A DNA stretch of 64,000 bases from Sulfidibacterium sp036244975 (GTDB lineage Bacteria > Bacteroidota > Bacteroidia > Bacteroidales > F082), in NCBI GenBank assembly GCA_036244975.1, contig BTTE01000002.1:1-64000 (forward strand). Reading direction: 5' to 3'. The notes under the pieces are model-generated. The model saw only the letters and a list, made by a program, of their open reading frames with translations. It did no database searches and was not told the DNA's origin. This document shows positions 1 through 8,305 of the stretch, one piece after another. A program made the position numbers and the translations under genes. Each line of letters starts with the position of its first letter. The first letter of the stretch is position 1.

Positions 1-69
1 AAACGGGTTTTATTTTTTTGCCCTAAAAAAACAAGACTAATTCGTATAAAACTTTTTAAAATCAATGCA

Positions 70-1491
70 ATGAAAAAAACATTTATAGGAATATTTATTT
101 TATCTTTAATGATATTGGCCTTTTCGTCTTGTCAGAAAAATAATTCCCTTGTAACAACTAATAAGACGGAAAACCAATTGACTCCCCAACAAGTAAAACA
201 AGTCGCTTTAATGAAAGAAGTCGCATTGGCTACCGGTAAAGCGATGAAAAACAGCGCGGTAAAAGATTATTTAGTTGAACTGGTAAAAGTAAAGAATGAC
301 AATTCTGAAGCAATATCACTTGCTGCACTACTTGGTGACAATGCTCATACAACAGAGTATGAAAAAACCCTTTTAAACAAGGGATTTGAACAAGAAATGA
401 AAAGTGCACCAGTAAATAAGTCATTGTTTGCCAAAGCGTTTCTAAATGCAATTTCTTCAAATCCGAATAAGTACCCAATTCTGATAAAAAGTCTTCCCCA
501 TCTGAAGAGTTCTAATTCAATTGCGGACGAATTGGATTCTTTAAAGCAAGTGCTCGCCAAACAGAATCTGGAAATTTATCTTCCTTATCGACAAGAATTT
601 AATTGGGATTCTATTTCACAAGTGACAGTAACATGGGATCCGTTGACTGAAGATTCGGTAAGTGAAGGAGAAACAATGCCTTTGAATAATTTGAAATCAG
701 CCCCAGCTCAGCCTGTTAATAATATTAACGAGCCATACATAATTTCTAATCCTACTGTGTTGGTACGTCCTATTGATCCGGGAGCCTATACTTTTGATAC
801 CAATGGAAGTTCTGGAGGCGGAACAAGTGGCTCCGGAGTAACTTCCGTATGGTTGACCACAAATATTGACTATACAAAGGTCCCGGAAGCTGATATAGTT
901 TTAGTTACTCTTCCAAGAGTTAAATTAGACCATAACTATAGGTGGTGGATAGGTGGTTCCTCACAAATAACAATTTATAGAGCTTCCGGAGATTTGAAAT
1001 TTGATAGTACCGGAGATCTGATACCAAGCGCTTCTACATATCGTTTGATTTGGCATCATAAAATTTCAAGATATGATGTCAGAAAGCATATTTGGGTAGG
1101 TGTAAATATAATTTGGGATGACGATTGGCAGGAACATGAGAATACCGGGCAATTTGTATTGGTATCTTATCAAGGTCGGTTCGTAGTAACAAGTTCATCA
1201 CTTGACATTAAAGGGACAACTCAAATAGGTTACGATTTAGTTAAAAAAAAGGTGTCAGCCACTGCAACGATAGCAGCCACTTTTGAAGTAAAATTGGGGC
1301 CTCATAATATTCTTCGGTATAACAACCAGGTCTCCCGCCGAAGCCTCCTTGCCCATGCGGTAGGAGGTATATTACATGATAAGAATGGTAATCTTATAGT
1401 TCATAATGTCAATGGGGTTCCATATACCGTAAGAAAAGCCGATGAACTTGAATATTATTTTAACGTCAATTGGACACATGTTGCAAATTAA
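70..1491 (+). CDS. Putative secreted lipoprotein, function unknown
   Basis: I do not recognise the family of this 473-residue protein. It begins with a lipoprotein signal: Lys-Lys, a hydrophobic stretch to about residue 20, then the lipobox-like LAFSSC with Cys at about position 21, so export and lipid anchoring are likely. Residues 40-200 look helical and charged. A Gly/Ser-rich linker near residue 255 separates them from a C-terminal part rich in Trp, Tyr and beta-type strands. The stop overlaps the next gene's start by 14 bp, which suggests translational coupling with two outer-membrane barrel genes. A surface-exposed or periplasmic partner of those barrels is a reasonable guess, but no motif proves a role. 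Confidence 0.7.
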   Translation: MKKTFIGIFILSLMILAFSSCQKNNSLVTTNKTENQLTPQQVKQVALMKEVALATGKAMKNSAVKDYLVELVKVKNDNSEAISLAALLGDNAHTTEYEKTLLNKGFEQEMKSAPVNKSLFAKAFLNAISSNPNKYPILIKSLPHLKSSNSIADELDSLKQVLAKQNLEIYLPYRQEFNWDSISQVTVTWDPLTEDSVSEGETMPLNNLKSAPAQPVNNINEPYIISNPTVLVRPIDPGAYTFDTNGSSGGGTSGSGVTSVWLTTNIDYTKVPEADIVLVTLPRVKLDHNYRWWIGGSSQITIYRASGDLKFDSTGDLIPSASTYRLIWHHKISRYDVRKHIWVGVNIIWDDDWQEHENTGQFVLVSYQGRFVVTSSSLDIKGTTQIGYDLVKKKVSATATIAATFEVKLGPHNILRYNNQVSRRSLLAHAVGGILHDKNGNLIVHNVNGVPYTVRKADELEYYFNVNWTHVAN

Positions 1492-2188
1492 CAAAAACAG
1501 TAAGAAAATCAGGGTTAGTGCTTTGCTAACCCTGATTTTGATGATATTTGGGGGACAGTCCTTTGCCCAATCCAAATGGAGCTTTCAGGTTACCGGTGGA
1601 TACGCATTTTCCGAAAGCAAAACAAACGGATACAATATAGATTTGAGCGTTAACCGAAAAATATGGGACGTTATTTCTTTGGGGATCTATTACGATGTTT
1701 CGGCAGTAAATAACTACATCACAAAGATCAGTCAGACAGATGGCAACGGCGGATACACCAATTACTTTATTCCTCCGGCACTGGATAAGTACATCCGGTC
1801 ATTTTCAGAATCAAAAGCTATGAATTTTTCCCAGGATCTGGACAATTTTACAAGCGTTGGTATTAAAACTAATTTTGATTTCAAGATTTCAAAAAAGTTC
1901 AGAATCGGGTTCTATGCAGGCATGGGGATAACAAAAAGAGTTCAGTCACATTTCTTTTTAGAATCCTGGACTATAACCGGGAATAAACTGACGGCCTACA
2001 AACCGGCATCTCAGTTTATTGATGCCACCGAATTGTCCTTCCGGTACGGAATCAAGCTAACTTATGAACTTTCTCACAGGATAAACTTTGTTTTTCAGGC
2101 AGGTCATAATACTTCAAAGTACAAAAAATATCCGTTTAATACAACTATTTATGATAAAGCCAATTTGGGTGTTGCCTTAAAATTCTGA
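1478..2188 (+). CDS. Outer-membrane beta-barrel protein
   Basis: I place the start at the ATG at 1478, inside the end of the preceding lipoprotein gene, because it puts a basic N-terminus directly before a hydrophobic signal core ending in QSFAQ. The mature part alternates polar and aromatic residues in short strands and ends in a phenylalanine (LGVALKF), the usual C-terminal signature for barrel insertion. Length (236 aa) fits an 8-10 strand barrel of the OmpA/porin-family type. There is no enzymatic motif, so ligand and role are unknown. It sits in one probable operon with the genes on either side. Confidence 0.7.
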   Translation: MLQINKNSKKIRVSALLTLILMIFGGQSFAQSKWSFQVTGGYAFSESKTNGYNIDLSVNRKIWDVISLGIYYDVSAVNNYITKISQTDGNGGYTNYFIPPALDKYIRSFSESKAMNFSQDLDNFTSVGIKTNFDFKISKKFRIGFYAGMGITKRVQSHFFLESWTITGNKLTAYKPASQFIDATELSFRYGIKLTYELSHRINFVFQAGHNTSKYKKYPFNTTIYDKANLGVALKF

Positions 2189-2225
2189 ACAGGTAAACAA
2201 GTCAAATTATACAAATTGAATAAAA

Positions 2226-2861
2226 ATGATGAAGAAAGCACTTATTCTGGGAATGATTTTTCTTTTTCCCTTAGTTTCTGTTGCGCAGCAGCAGCCACTA
2301 AAAAAACAAAAAATTAACGTTTATCTGAAATTCGGCGACGGTTTGTACTTGGATATTAGTAATAAATGGTCGGACTATTATGCCGATCGGGTTGCACCGA
2401 CGGTAAACGGCCAGCAAATATGGATAGAAGGAGGTATCAGGCTGAATGACGGTTTGATCGTAACGGCAGGCATGATGCATGTTACGTTGGAAAGGAGCGT
2501 AGTCGGTTTAAGTAATTACGCAGGTTGGCAATTCAAGTACAATATCAGAAATTACGCGTTTGGCCTGGGTTATGAGTTTAAACTGGGAAAACACAGCCGT
2601 TTGATGCCCGAACTTGCTTTTGTGGTAAACTGGTCAGGGGTATTAAGAGTTTATTATTTTGGAAAATATGATAATTCTGGGAACTTAACTTTGAATTCTG
2701 AGATTTATAGTGAGAACTACACTGAAGCGGGCGCCGTTTTTAACCTGGATTATTACTATCAGTTTAAAGATAAATTGTTTCTCGGTATAAGGGGCGGTGC
2801 TTATTATGTTCGTGGTATGGATGGGTTAACGCTAACGCCGGTTCTCGGTGTTAAGTTTTAA
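2226..2861 (+). CDS. Outer-membrane beta-barrel protein
   Basis: A 211-residue exported protein. The signal peptide (MMKKALILGMIFLFP) ends at about residue 20 at SVAQQQ. The rest is amphipathic strands rich in Tyr, Gly and Trp, and the chain ends GVKF with the terminal aromatic residue expected of outer-membrane barrels. It resembles the preceding gene in size and architecture, with only 37 bp between them, so the two were probably produced by duplication or work together with the upstream lipoprotein. Met-1 or Met-2 could be the start. No substrate can be named. Confidence 0.65.
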   Translation: MMKKALILGMIFLFPLVSVAQQQPLKKQKINVYLKFGDGLYLDISNKWSDYYADRVAPTVNGQQIWIEGGIRLNDGLIVTAGMMHVTLERSVVGLSNYAGWQFKYNIRNYAFGLGYEFKLGKHSRLMPELAFVVNWSGVLRVYYFGKYDNSGNLTLNSEIYSENYTEAGAVFNLDYYYQFKDKLFLGIRGGAYYVRGMDGLTLTPVLGVKF

Positions 2862-2920
2862 TGGGATAGAACGCTGATTTTTTCTTATCTTCTGATCTTA
2901 ATCTATTAGTTGCTTCAATC

Positions 2921-2970
2921 CGGGATTAAAAATCCTGCTGCTCAATACATTCGGATTGCAAATCCGAATG
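2921..2970. repeat. Two adjacent REP-like palindromes
   Basis: Within the 484-bp gap 2862-3345 there are two hairpins. One is around 2923-2935 (GGATT/AATCC). The other is a perfect 10-bp stem at 2948-2957/2961-2970 (CATTCGGATT, loop GCA, AATCCGAATG). Neither is followed by a T-run, so they look like interspersed REP-type elements rather than terminators. No convincing gene is visible between here and 3230. Confidence 0.55.
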
Positions 2971-3232
2971 CTACACAACAGATGGCTTCGCCCCGGCACA
3001 CAAGCCCGGCACAATGCTTGCCATGACGGAATGTTGTTAGCTGAGGAAGTTGGTGTAAACGTTGAACATTACTTCCAGGCTTTGATCGTCCACATTCAAA
3101 GATATTTTCACTTCCGCATTGTAAACCTGACCATTACTTCTTATGATAACCTCTTCATTGTCACTACTTTTTGTGGGCACCAACGGTTGTCTTATGGCTC
3201 GGAAAGGCAGGATGGTACAGGGATGGATCCCT

Positions 3233-3321
3233 CCAAAAACCAATAGTGTTTTGGATGCAAAGTATCTAAAATCCAGTAGTGTCTATGATAAAAATATCCA
3301 AAAACCAATGGTGTTTTTATA
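3233..3321 (+). promoter_or_regulatory. Three 32-33 bp operator-like direct repeats
   Basis: Three imperfect copies share the core CCARTRGTGT at 3240-3249, 3273-3282 and 3305-3314. The spacing is 33 and 32 bp, close to three helical turns, so all cores face the same side of DNA. The first and third copies are also quasi-palindromic (CCAAAA with TTTTGG). The third core lies 15 bp upstream of the -7 box of the following ATPase gene, where a bound protein would touch the promoter. Confidence 0.6.
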
Positions 3322-3328
3322 TTTTGTG

Positions 3329-3336
3329 TATCTTTG
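3329..3336 (+). promoter_or_regulatory. -7 promoter box TATCTTTG
   Basis: Exact match to the Bacteroidota housekeeping -7 element TAnnTTTG, 9 bp before the ATG at 3346. A transcript from here would have an almost absent 5' leader, which argues for the 3346 ATG over the TTG at 3334 that lies inside the box. Confidence 0.6.
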
Positions 3337-3345
3337 TTAGAAAAG

Positions 3346-4722
3346 ATGAAACGTTTTTTTGATACATATTTAACTTACTGGAAGGGCAGCCCGAACCGCA
3401 AGCCACTGGTAATAAGGGGAGCCAGGCAGGTTGGGAAAACTTATACCGTAGATAAGTTTGGGAAAGCTAATTTTAAATATTATTTGAAAATAAATCCCGA
3501 ACAGGACGAAAATGTCAAAGAGATTTTCCAAAGTAAAAATCCGGATCTTATCATAAGCGAACTTTCCGCACTGTATGGCATTCCGGTTATTCCGGGAGAA
3601 ACACTGCTTTTTATCGATGAAATACAAACGACGCCCGGAGCGCTGGTTGCTCTGCGGTATTTCTACGAACAGATGCCTGATTTACATATTATTACTGCCG
3701 GCTCTTTACTCGACCACACGCTGAATGAAATGTCTTATTCAATGCCGGTAGGCCGGATTGAATTTGCTTATATGGTTCCGCTGAATTTTAAAGAGTTTCT
3801 GCTTGCCAACAAACAGGATAGTTTGGTAAATTACATCAACGGCTTTTCTTTTGATAAGCCTTTCAGCCATGCCGTACACCAAAAAATTACCGAATATCTG
3901 AGGTTGTACTTTTTCATAGGCGGCATGCCGGAAGCTGTCAGAGTTTATGTCGAAACAAAAAATATGGTTGAAGTTGAAAAAGTGCAGTCTGCCATCATAA
4001 CTTCGTTTCAATACGATTTTGCTAAATACGGCTCACGAAAACAGCAGGAATATTTGAAAGACTGCCTGAATTATGCTGCCCGGAATATTGGCAGGAAAGT
4101 CAAATATTCTGCCATTAACAACAATGTGCATTCAGCTTACCTGAAAGAGGCATTGCTAAAACTCGAATTAAGCCGCATCGTTCATTTGGTTCGCAGGACA
4201 AAATCTTCTAAAATTCCCATCAATCAGTATGTGGACAATGATGTTTTTAAACCCGTCTTTTTGGATATCGGATTGGTATGCCATACGGCCAAAGTAAAAC
4301 TGACCGATATCCGGGATTTGATTACTGATTTTGAAGGCGCTTTGGCAGAACAATTTGTGGGACAGGAATTAATGTCTTCGTTTGAATTTTACGAGGATGC
4401 AAAACTTTATTACTGGGCCAGGGAAGCAAAAAACGCCAATGCTGAAATTGATTTTCTTTTTCAAATCGGAAATAAAATTTCCCCCATAGAAGTTAAAGCT
4501 GGTAAAACAGGCACTTTAAAATCATTGCAGGTTTATCTTGCCGAAAAAAAGGAAGATACAGGTATTCGGTTAAATACTGATGTGCCATCACTTGGAAGAG
4601 AACTTTCTGCTGTTGTAAATATTCGTGGGGAAAAACAGAACCTGCGTTACAATTTGATTTCATTACCTATGTACATGGCAGAAAATCTTAAAAATATCGC
4701 AGGTAAAACCTTGCGAAAATAA
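3346..4722 (+). CDS. AAA-family ATPase with DUF4143 domain
   Basis: A 458-residue cytoplasmic ATPase of the AAA_14/DUF4143 family. The Walker A motif GARQVGKT is at residues 25-32 and Walker B LLFIDE at 87-92. The C-terminal half carries the DUF4143 pattern (a winged-helix segment, then a restriction-nuclease-like fold around FLFQ...IEVKAGK). These proteins are widespread, multicopy and poorly understood in Bacteria and Archaea. The family suggests nucleotide-dependent DNA or protein binding; no substrate is known. Start chosen at 3346 because the TTG at 3334 overlaps the promoter. The repeat array immediately upstream suggests tight, perhaps autogenous, control. It stands alone, with unrelated genes on both sides. 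Confidence 0.85.
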   Translation: MKRFFDTYLTYWKGSPNRKPLVIRGARQVGKTYTVDKFGKANFKYYLKINPEQDENVKEIFQSKNPDLIISELSALYGIPVIPGETLLFIDEIQTTPGALVALRYFYEQMPDLHIITAGSLLDHTLNEMSYSMPVGRIEFAYMVPLNFKEFLLANKQDSLVNYINGFSFDKPFSHAVHQKITEYLRLYFFIGGMPEAVRVYVETKNMVEVEKVQSAIITSFQYDFAKYGSRKQQEYLKDCLNYAARNIGRKVKYSAINNNVHSAYLKEALLKLELSRIVHLVRRTKSSKIPINQYVDNDVFKPVFLDIGLVCHTAKVKLTDIRDLITDFEGALAEQFVGQELMSSFEFYEDAKLYYWAREAKNANAEIDFLFQIGNKISPIEVKAGKTGTLKSLQVYLAEKKEDTGIRLNTDVPSLGRELSAVVNIRGEKQNLRYNLISLPMYMAENLKNIAGKTLRK

Positions 4723-4806
4723 TCACGAAAACGTTGTCATTCCGAACCCCGCACGATGGCATGTGGGTGGGCGGTGAGGCCCGCCTGTACTGGTACATTC
4801 GGGCAG

Positions 4807-4829
4807 GCCCGCCTGCCAGGCCGGCGGGC
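4807..4829. repeat. GC-rich palindrome in intergenic region
   Basis: Stem GCCCGCC (4807-4813) and GGCGGGC (4823-4829) with a 9-nt loop, inside the 4723-5001 gap. The surrounding sequence is markedly GC-richer than the flanking genes and has no coding look. It resembles an interspersed repeat. No T-run follows, so it is not a typical terminator. Confidence 0.45.
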
Positions 4830-4906
4830 AGGAATCTCCTAAGGGCAAATATTTCTCCTTACTCCCCCCAACCGGAATAAGTCCTGGTGGGAGCATAAGC
4901 GCTGGA

Positions 4907-4920
4907 TGACTTGTGCCCTG
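4907..4920 (+). repeat. 14-bp direct repeat, left copy
   Basis: TGACTTGTGCCCTG, identical to 10503-10516. Similarity extends upstream (CATAAG in both). The two copies bracket the regulator-GRE-activase-FMN protein cassette. Confidence 0.45.
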
Positions 4921-4964
4921 GAAAAAATTTCCTTTCATTCTGCCTTTCGTATCATTTTATTTCC

Positions 4965-4972
4965 TACTTTTG
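4965..4972 (+). promoter_or_regulatory. -7 promoter box TACTTTTG
   Basis: Matches TAnnTTTG, 29 bp before the ATG of the GntR-type regulator at 5002. Probably drives the regulator and, by readthrough, the GRE genes. Confidence 0.55.
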
Positions 4973-5001
4973 AACTGGTAATACCACCAACCAGATGAAT
5001 T

Positions 5002-5763
5002 ATGACAGAAAAACTATTGGAATCGATTACTACGGAAAGCCTGAAACAGGTTTTCGTAGCTAAGTTTGAAGACCTTATCCTTTCAGGAAAAATATCCATT
5101 GGCGAAACACTCCCTTCCGAAAGGGAGCTGGCCGCCCGCCTGAAAGTGAGCCGCCCCGTGGTGCATGAAGGATTGATAGAGCTTTCCCTGCGGGGACTGG
5201 TCAGCATCCGCCCCCGCTCGGGAACAGTAGTGAACGACTTCAGGAAAGAAGGCGCTATTCCGCTGCTGCTTTCACTGCTGAACTACCACGGCACACTGGA
5301 CCCTAAAATCCAGCAGGATATCCTCGAAATGAGAATACTTTTTGAGAACGAAATGGTCCGCCTCGCCACACAAAACAGGACTGAAGAGTACCTGAACCGG
5401 CTGGAAGAAATCCTCCGGCTGGAAGAAACCATAAACAGGGACGATTATGAAGAAGTGGCCCTGCTGGACTACAATTTTCATCAAATTATTGCTTTGGCTT
5501 CCGGAAACTTTATCTATTCTTTGTTGATGAACTCATTCCGGGATATCTATCTTCACCTCTCTACCCTGTTTTTTTCCGAAACGGAAGTCTGTACAACCGT
5601 TTTCGACACCCATAAAAAAATTGTGGAAGCCATCCGGAACCAAAACCCGGAAAAAGCGGTGAACTTTATGACCAAAATGCTCAACCACGGAGCCGAACAT
5701 CTTGAAACTACCATCAGAAAAGCCCAACCGAAGAAAAATATACAAACACCTGTTTTTAAATAA
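5002..5763 (+). CDS. FadR/GntR-family transcriptional regulator (FCD domain)
   Basis: A 253-residue DNA-binding regulator. Residues about 10-75 are a GntR winged helix-turn-helix, with the signature LPSERELAARLKVSRPVV followed by the wing. Residues about 95-225 form an all-helical FCD ligand-binding domain with the spaced acidic and histidine residues (for example NFHQII) that bind a metal and a small carboxylate in this class. It lies 29 bp upstream of the GRE gene on the same strand, so it most likely senses the GRE substrate or product and controls this cassette. FadR-type relatives commonly respond to organic acids, which is compatible with a carboxylate substrate for the enzyme. Confidence 0.88.
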   Translation: MTEKLLESITTESLKQVFVAKFEDLILSGKISIGETLPSERELAARLKVSRPVVHEGLIELSLRGLVSIRPRSGTVVNDFRKEGAIPLLLSLLNYHGTLDPKIQQDILEMRILFENEMVRLATQNRTEEYLNRLEEILRLEETINRDDYEEVALLDYNFHQIIALASGNFIYSLLMNSFRDIYLHLSTLFFSETEVCTTVFDTHKKIVEAIRNQNPEKAVNFMTKMLNHGAEHLETTIRKAQPKKNIQTPVFK

Positions 5764-5792
5764 ATTGAATAAAAACTTTAATTTCTGCTGCC

Positions 5793-8297
5793 ATGGAAAC
5801 GATCACGCAAATACCCAAAATCAAAGAGCCGAAAAAACTTAGCAAACGTATTCAGTGGCTGAGAGATTACTATTTTTCGGGTACATCCAGAAAATGGAAC
5901 AATGAGTTTACTGCCTGGACTACCGGAACGCCGTGGGATATTCAATACGACGAGCTGACCTACTACATTGTACCGGAAACCTATCCTTTTCTGGAAACTT
6001 TCAAATCGTCCATGAAACAGACCGCCCGCAAAGTGGAAATTCCGGAGGACTTTTTCACACGGAGCCTTCCCGAACGCAAGGCCTGGTTTGTGAAAGAAGT
6101 TATGGTAAATTATGTACCGCAGGAAATTCTGCCCGGTGACCTGATTGCCGGCGCCCGCTTCAACCTGATGACTTCCATGTGCTGGACAGAACAGGACACT
6201 AAAGCGGTTAATAAACTGATTTACGGCAAAAAAGGCTCCAGAGCCCAAATGAAATGGTTTCACGACCATGGTTATGGCAATGCCGGCGCCACCTCCGGGC
6301 ACATCATTCCCGGTTACGACAAAGCACTGCGCATCGGCTGGAAAGGGATTTACGCCGAGCTCAACGATTTTTACGAAAAACTGCCCGAAACAGAGAAAAA
6401 TGGCTCTAAAGCAAGTCAGCTTCGCGCCATGATGACCGCCGCTACCATGCCCCGCGAACTGGCTGAAAAATACAGCTCGCTTTGTCGCAGCAAGGCTGAG
6501 AATGAGCAAGATACCAACCATAAGAATGAACTGTTGCAGATGGCCGAAAACCTGAAAAGAGTGCCCTGGGAACCGGCTGAAACATTTTGGGAAGCTATGC
6601 AGTCGCTTTGGCTTACCCACATGCTGGTTATGAGCGATGAAAACTATCCCGGTCCCGGCGTCTCTTTCGGGCGGATTGACCAGTATCTGCTGCCTTACTG
6701 GCAAAAATCCATTGCCGGCGGGATGGACAGGGAATTTGGCAAAGAAATCCTGAAAACTTTCTGGATACATGCCAACACAGCTTATGATGCCCTTATCAGA
6801 GTAGGCGCAAATCAGGGAATTACCGCCGGTTACGGCCAGCTGATTACCTTGTCGGGAATGGGTGCTAATGGCGAAGATGTTACCAACGACCTGACCTATG
6901 CCATGCTGGAAGTCATTGATGAGATGTCGCCTATTTTGGAACCCAAACCCAATGTACGACTGCACCGGAATTCTCCCGAAAAGCTGCTGGACAAAGTGAT
7001 TGACATGATTTCCGGTAGTCAGGGGGCTCCTTTCCTTATAAATTTTGACGAGCGATCCATGGCCGGTCTCATGCGGGAAGCCAAAACGGGCAGGTTTGAA
7101 CATCTCATCACCAAAGACAACATCCACGATTATGCTCCCGTGGGCTGTCTCGAAAACACCATGACCGGGAACGACCGTTCGGGAACCGTGGACAACAACC
7201 TGAACCTGCTGAAAGCGGTGGAACTGGCACTTACCGGCGGAAAAGATATGAATATCTTTGTGGATCCCATTACCGGGAAAAAAGAAAAAATCAGACAGGA
7301 CGGACCGAAAACCGGCGATGCCACAAAATTTAAAACCTGGGAAGAGTTCCGGGAAGCTTACATCCGGCAAACGGAATACATTGTCAAAAAAATTGTTGAC
7401 CTGTACGAAACTTCCGAATCTATCCGAGCGAAATACAATCCCACGCCTTACCTTTCGTGCCTTGTGAAAGGCTGTGCCGAAAAAGGAATGGATGTTACAC
7501 AAGGCGGTGCCGAAATCAGCTTTACCACCGTAGAAGCGGTAACTTACGCCACCACCGTCGATTCGCTACTGGCCATCAAACATCTGGTTTTTGACAAGAA
7601 CCTGGTAAGCATGGAAGAGCTTATCAAGGCTTTGAAGGCAAACTGGAAAGGCTATGAAGTGTTACAAGCCAGGGCAAAATACAAAACACCGAAATACGGC
7701 CGCGATGACGATGAAGCCGATGCCATGGGCATGTTTGTGATGGAAACATGGACCGGCGAGGTCTGGAAATACAAAACCCAATCTACACACCGGCAGTTTC
7801 GTCCCGGCATGCTGAGCTGGAACTACTGGGTCGGCGATGGCTATGTGATGGCTGCCAGTGCCAATGGTCGCGAAAAAGGCCAGTTTCTGTCCAACGCCAT
7901 TTGTCCGACAAACGGCACCGACATCAACGGACCCACTTCCAACACCAATTCCGTGGGGAAAGTCCTTGGCGGAAGAACAAAAAATGGTGATTATGAGGAT
8001 TTTGTGAACCTTGTTTCCAACGGCGCCAGCCACACCATTACCTTTAATCCCGCTTTTATCAGGGATGCTGAACACAAAGAAAAATTCAAAGCCTTCTTAA
8101 AAGGATACGTGGAAAATGGCGGGACAGCATTACAGATAAACATCCTCGACCCGGATATGCTGCGCGATGCCCAGAAACATCCACAAAACTACCGCCATTT
8201 GTTGGTGCGCGTTACGGGTTACAACGCCTATTTCACCTCCATTGGCCGGGAACTGCAGGATGAAATCATTGCACGCATCAGTCACGAAAAATTCTAA
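5793..8297 (+). CDS. Glycyl-radical enzyme, CxE type, substrate unknown
   Basis: An 834-residue oxygen-sensitive enzyme of the pyruvate formate-lyase superfamily. The thiyl-radical cysteine is Cys452 in VGCLEN, with Glu454 two residues on. The glycyl-radical site is Gly809 in RVTGYNAYF, 26 residues from the C-terminus. The C-x-E arrangement is that of dehydratases, C-N/C-S lyases and aryl-acid decarboxylases. True pyruvate formate-lyase has two adjacent cysteines, so it is not pflB. From memory, the C-terminal third (GGAEISFTTVEAVTYATTVD, FRPGMLSWNYW) recalls the arylacetate decarboxylase / X-succinate synthase branch rather than choline or glycerol enzymes. That is an impression, not an alignment. 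No small subunit gene follows, unlike 4-hydroxyphenylacetate decarboxylase. The activase is 8 bp downstream. Confidence 0.88.
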   Translation: METITQIPKIKEPKKLSKRIQWLRDYYFSGTSRKWNNEFTAWTTGTPWDIQYDELTYYIVPETYPFLETFKSSMKQTARKVEIPEDFFTRSLPERKAWFVKEVMVNYVPQEILPGDLIAGARFNLMTSMCWTEQDTKAVNKLIYGKKGSRAQMKWFHDHGYGNAGATSGHIIPGYDKALRIGWKGIYAELNDFYEKLPETEKNGSKASQLRAMMTAATMPRELAEKYSSLCRSKAENEQDTNHKNELLQMAENLKRVPWEPAETFWEAMQSLWLTHMLVMSDENYPGPGVSFGRIDQYLLPYWQKSIAGGMDREFGKEILKTFWIHANTAYDALIRVGANQGITAGYGQLITLSGMGANGEDVTNDLTYAMLEVIDEMSPILEPKPNVRLHRNSPEKLLDKVIDMISGSQGAPFLINFDERSMAGLMREAKTGRFEHLITKDNIHDYAPVGCLENTMTGNDRSGTVDNNLNLLKAVELALTGGKDMNIFVDPITGKKEKIRQDGPKTGDATKFKTWEEFREAYIRQTEYIVKKIVDLYETSESIRAKYNPTPYLSCLVKGCAEKGMDVTQGGAEISFTTVEAVTYATTVDSLLAIKHLVFDKNLVSMEELIKALKANWKGYEVLQARAKYKTPKYGRDDDEADAMGMFVMETWTGEVWKYKTQSTHRQFRPGMLSWNYWVGDGYVMAASANGREKGQFLSNAICPTNGTDINGPTSNTNSVGKVLGGRTKNGDYEDFVNLVSNGASHTITFNPAFIRDAEHKEKFKAFLKGYVENGGTALQINILDPDMLRDAQKHPQNYRHLLVRVTGYNAYFTSIGRELQDEIIARISHEKF

Positions 8298-8305
8298 ACC
8301 TGAAA

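Noticed and set aside
3037..3243. 68-codon minus-strand frame in the gap before the first ATPase
   Set aside because: No family recognised, no promoter or proper context. Might be a fragment of something, but I cannot support it.
5778..7502. 574-codon minus-strand open frame opposite the GRE gene
   Set aside because: Antisense shadow of a clear family member; composition is Phe/His/Gly-rich nonsense with no recognisable motif.
5793..8297. Annotation as pyruvate formate-lyase (pflB)
   Set aside because: The active site has a single Cys followed by x-Glu, not the adjacent Cys-Cys of PFL, and the activase has the ferredoxin insert absent from PFL activase.
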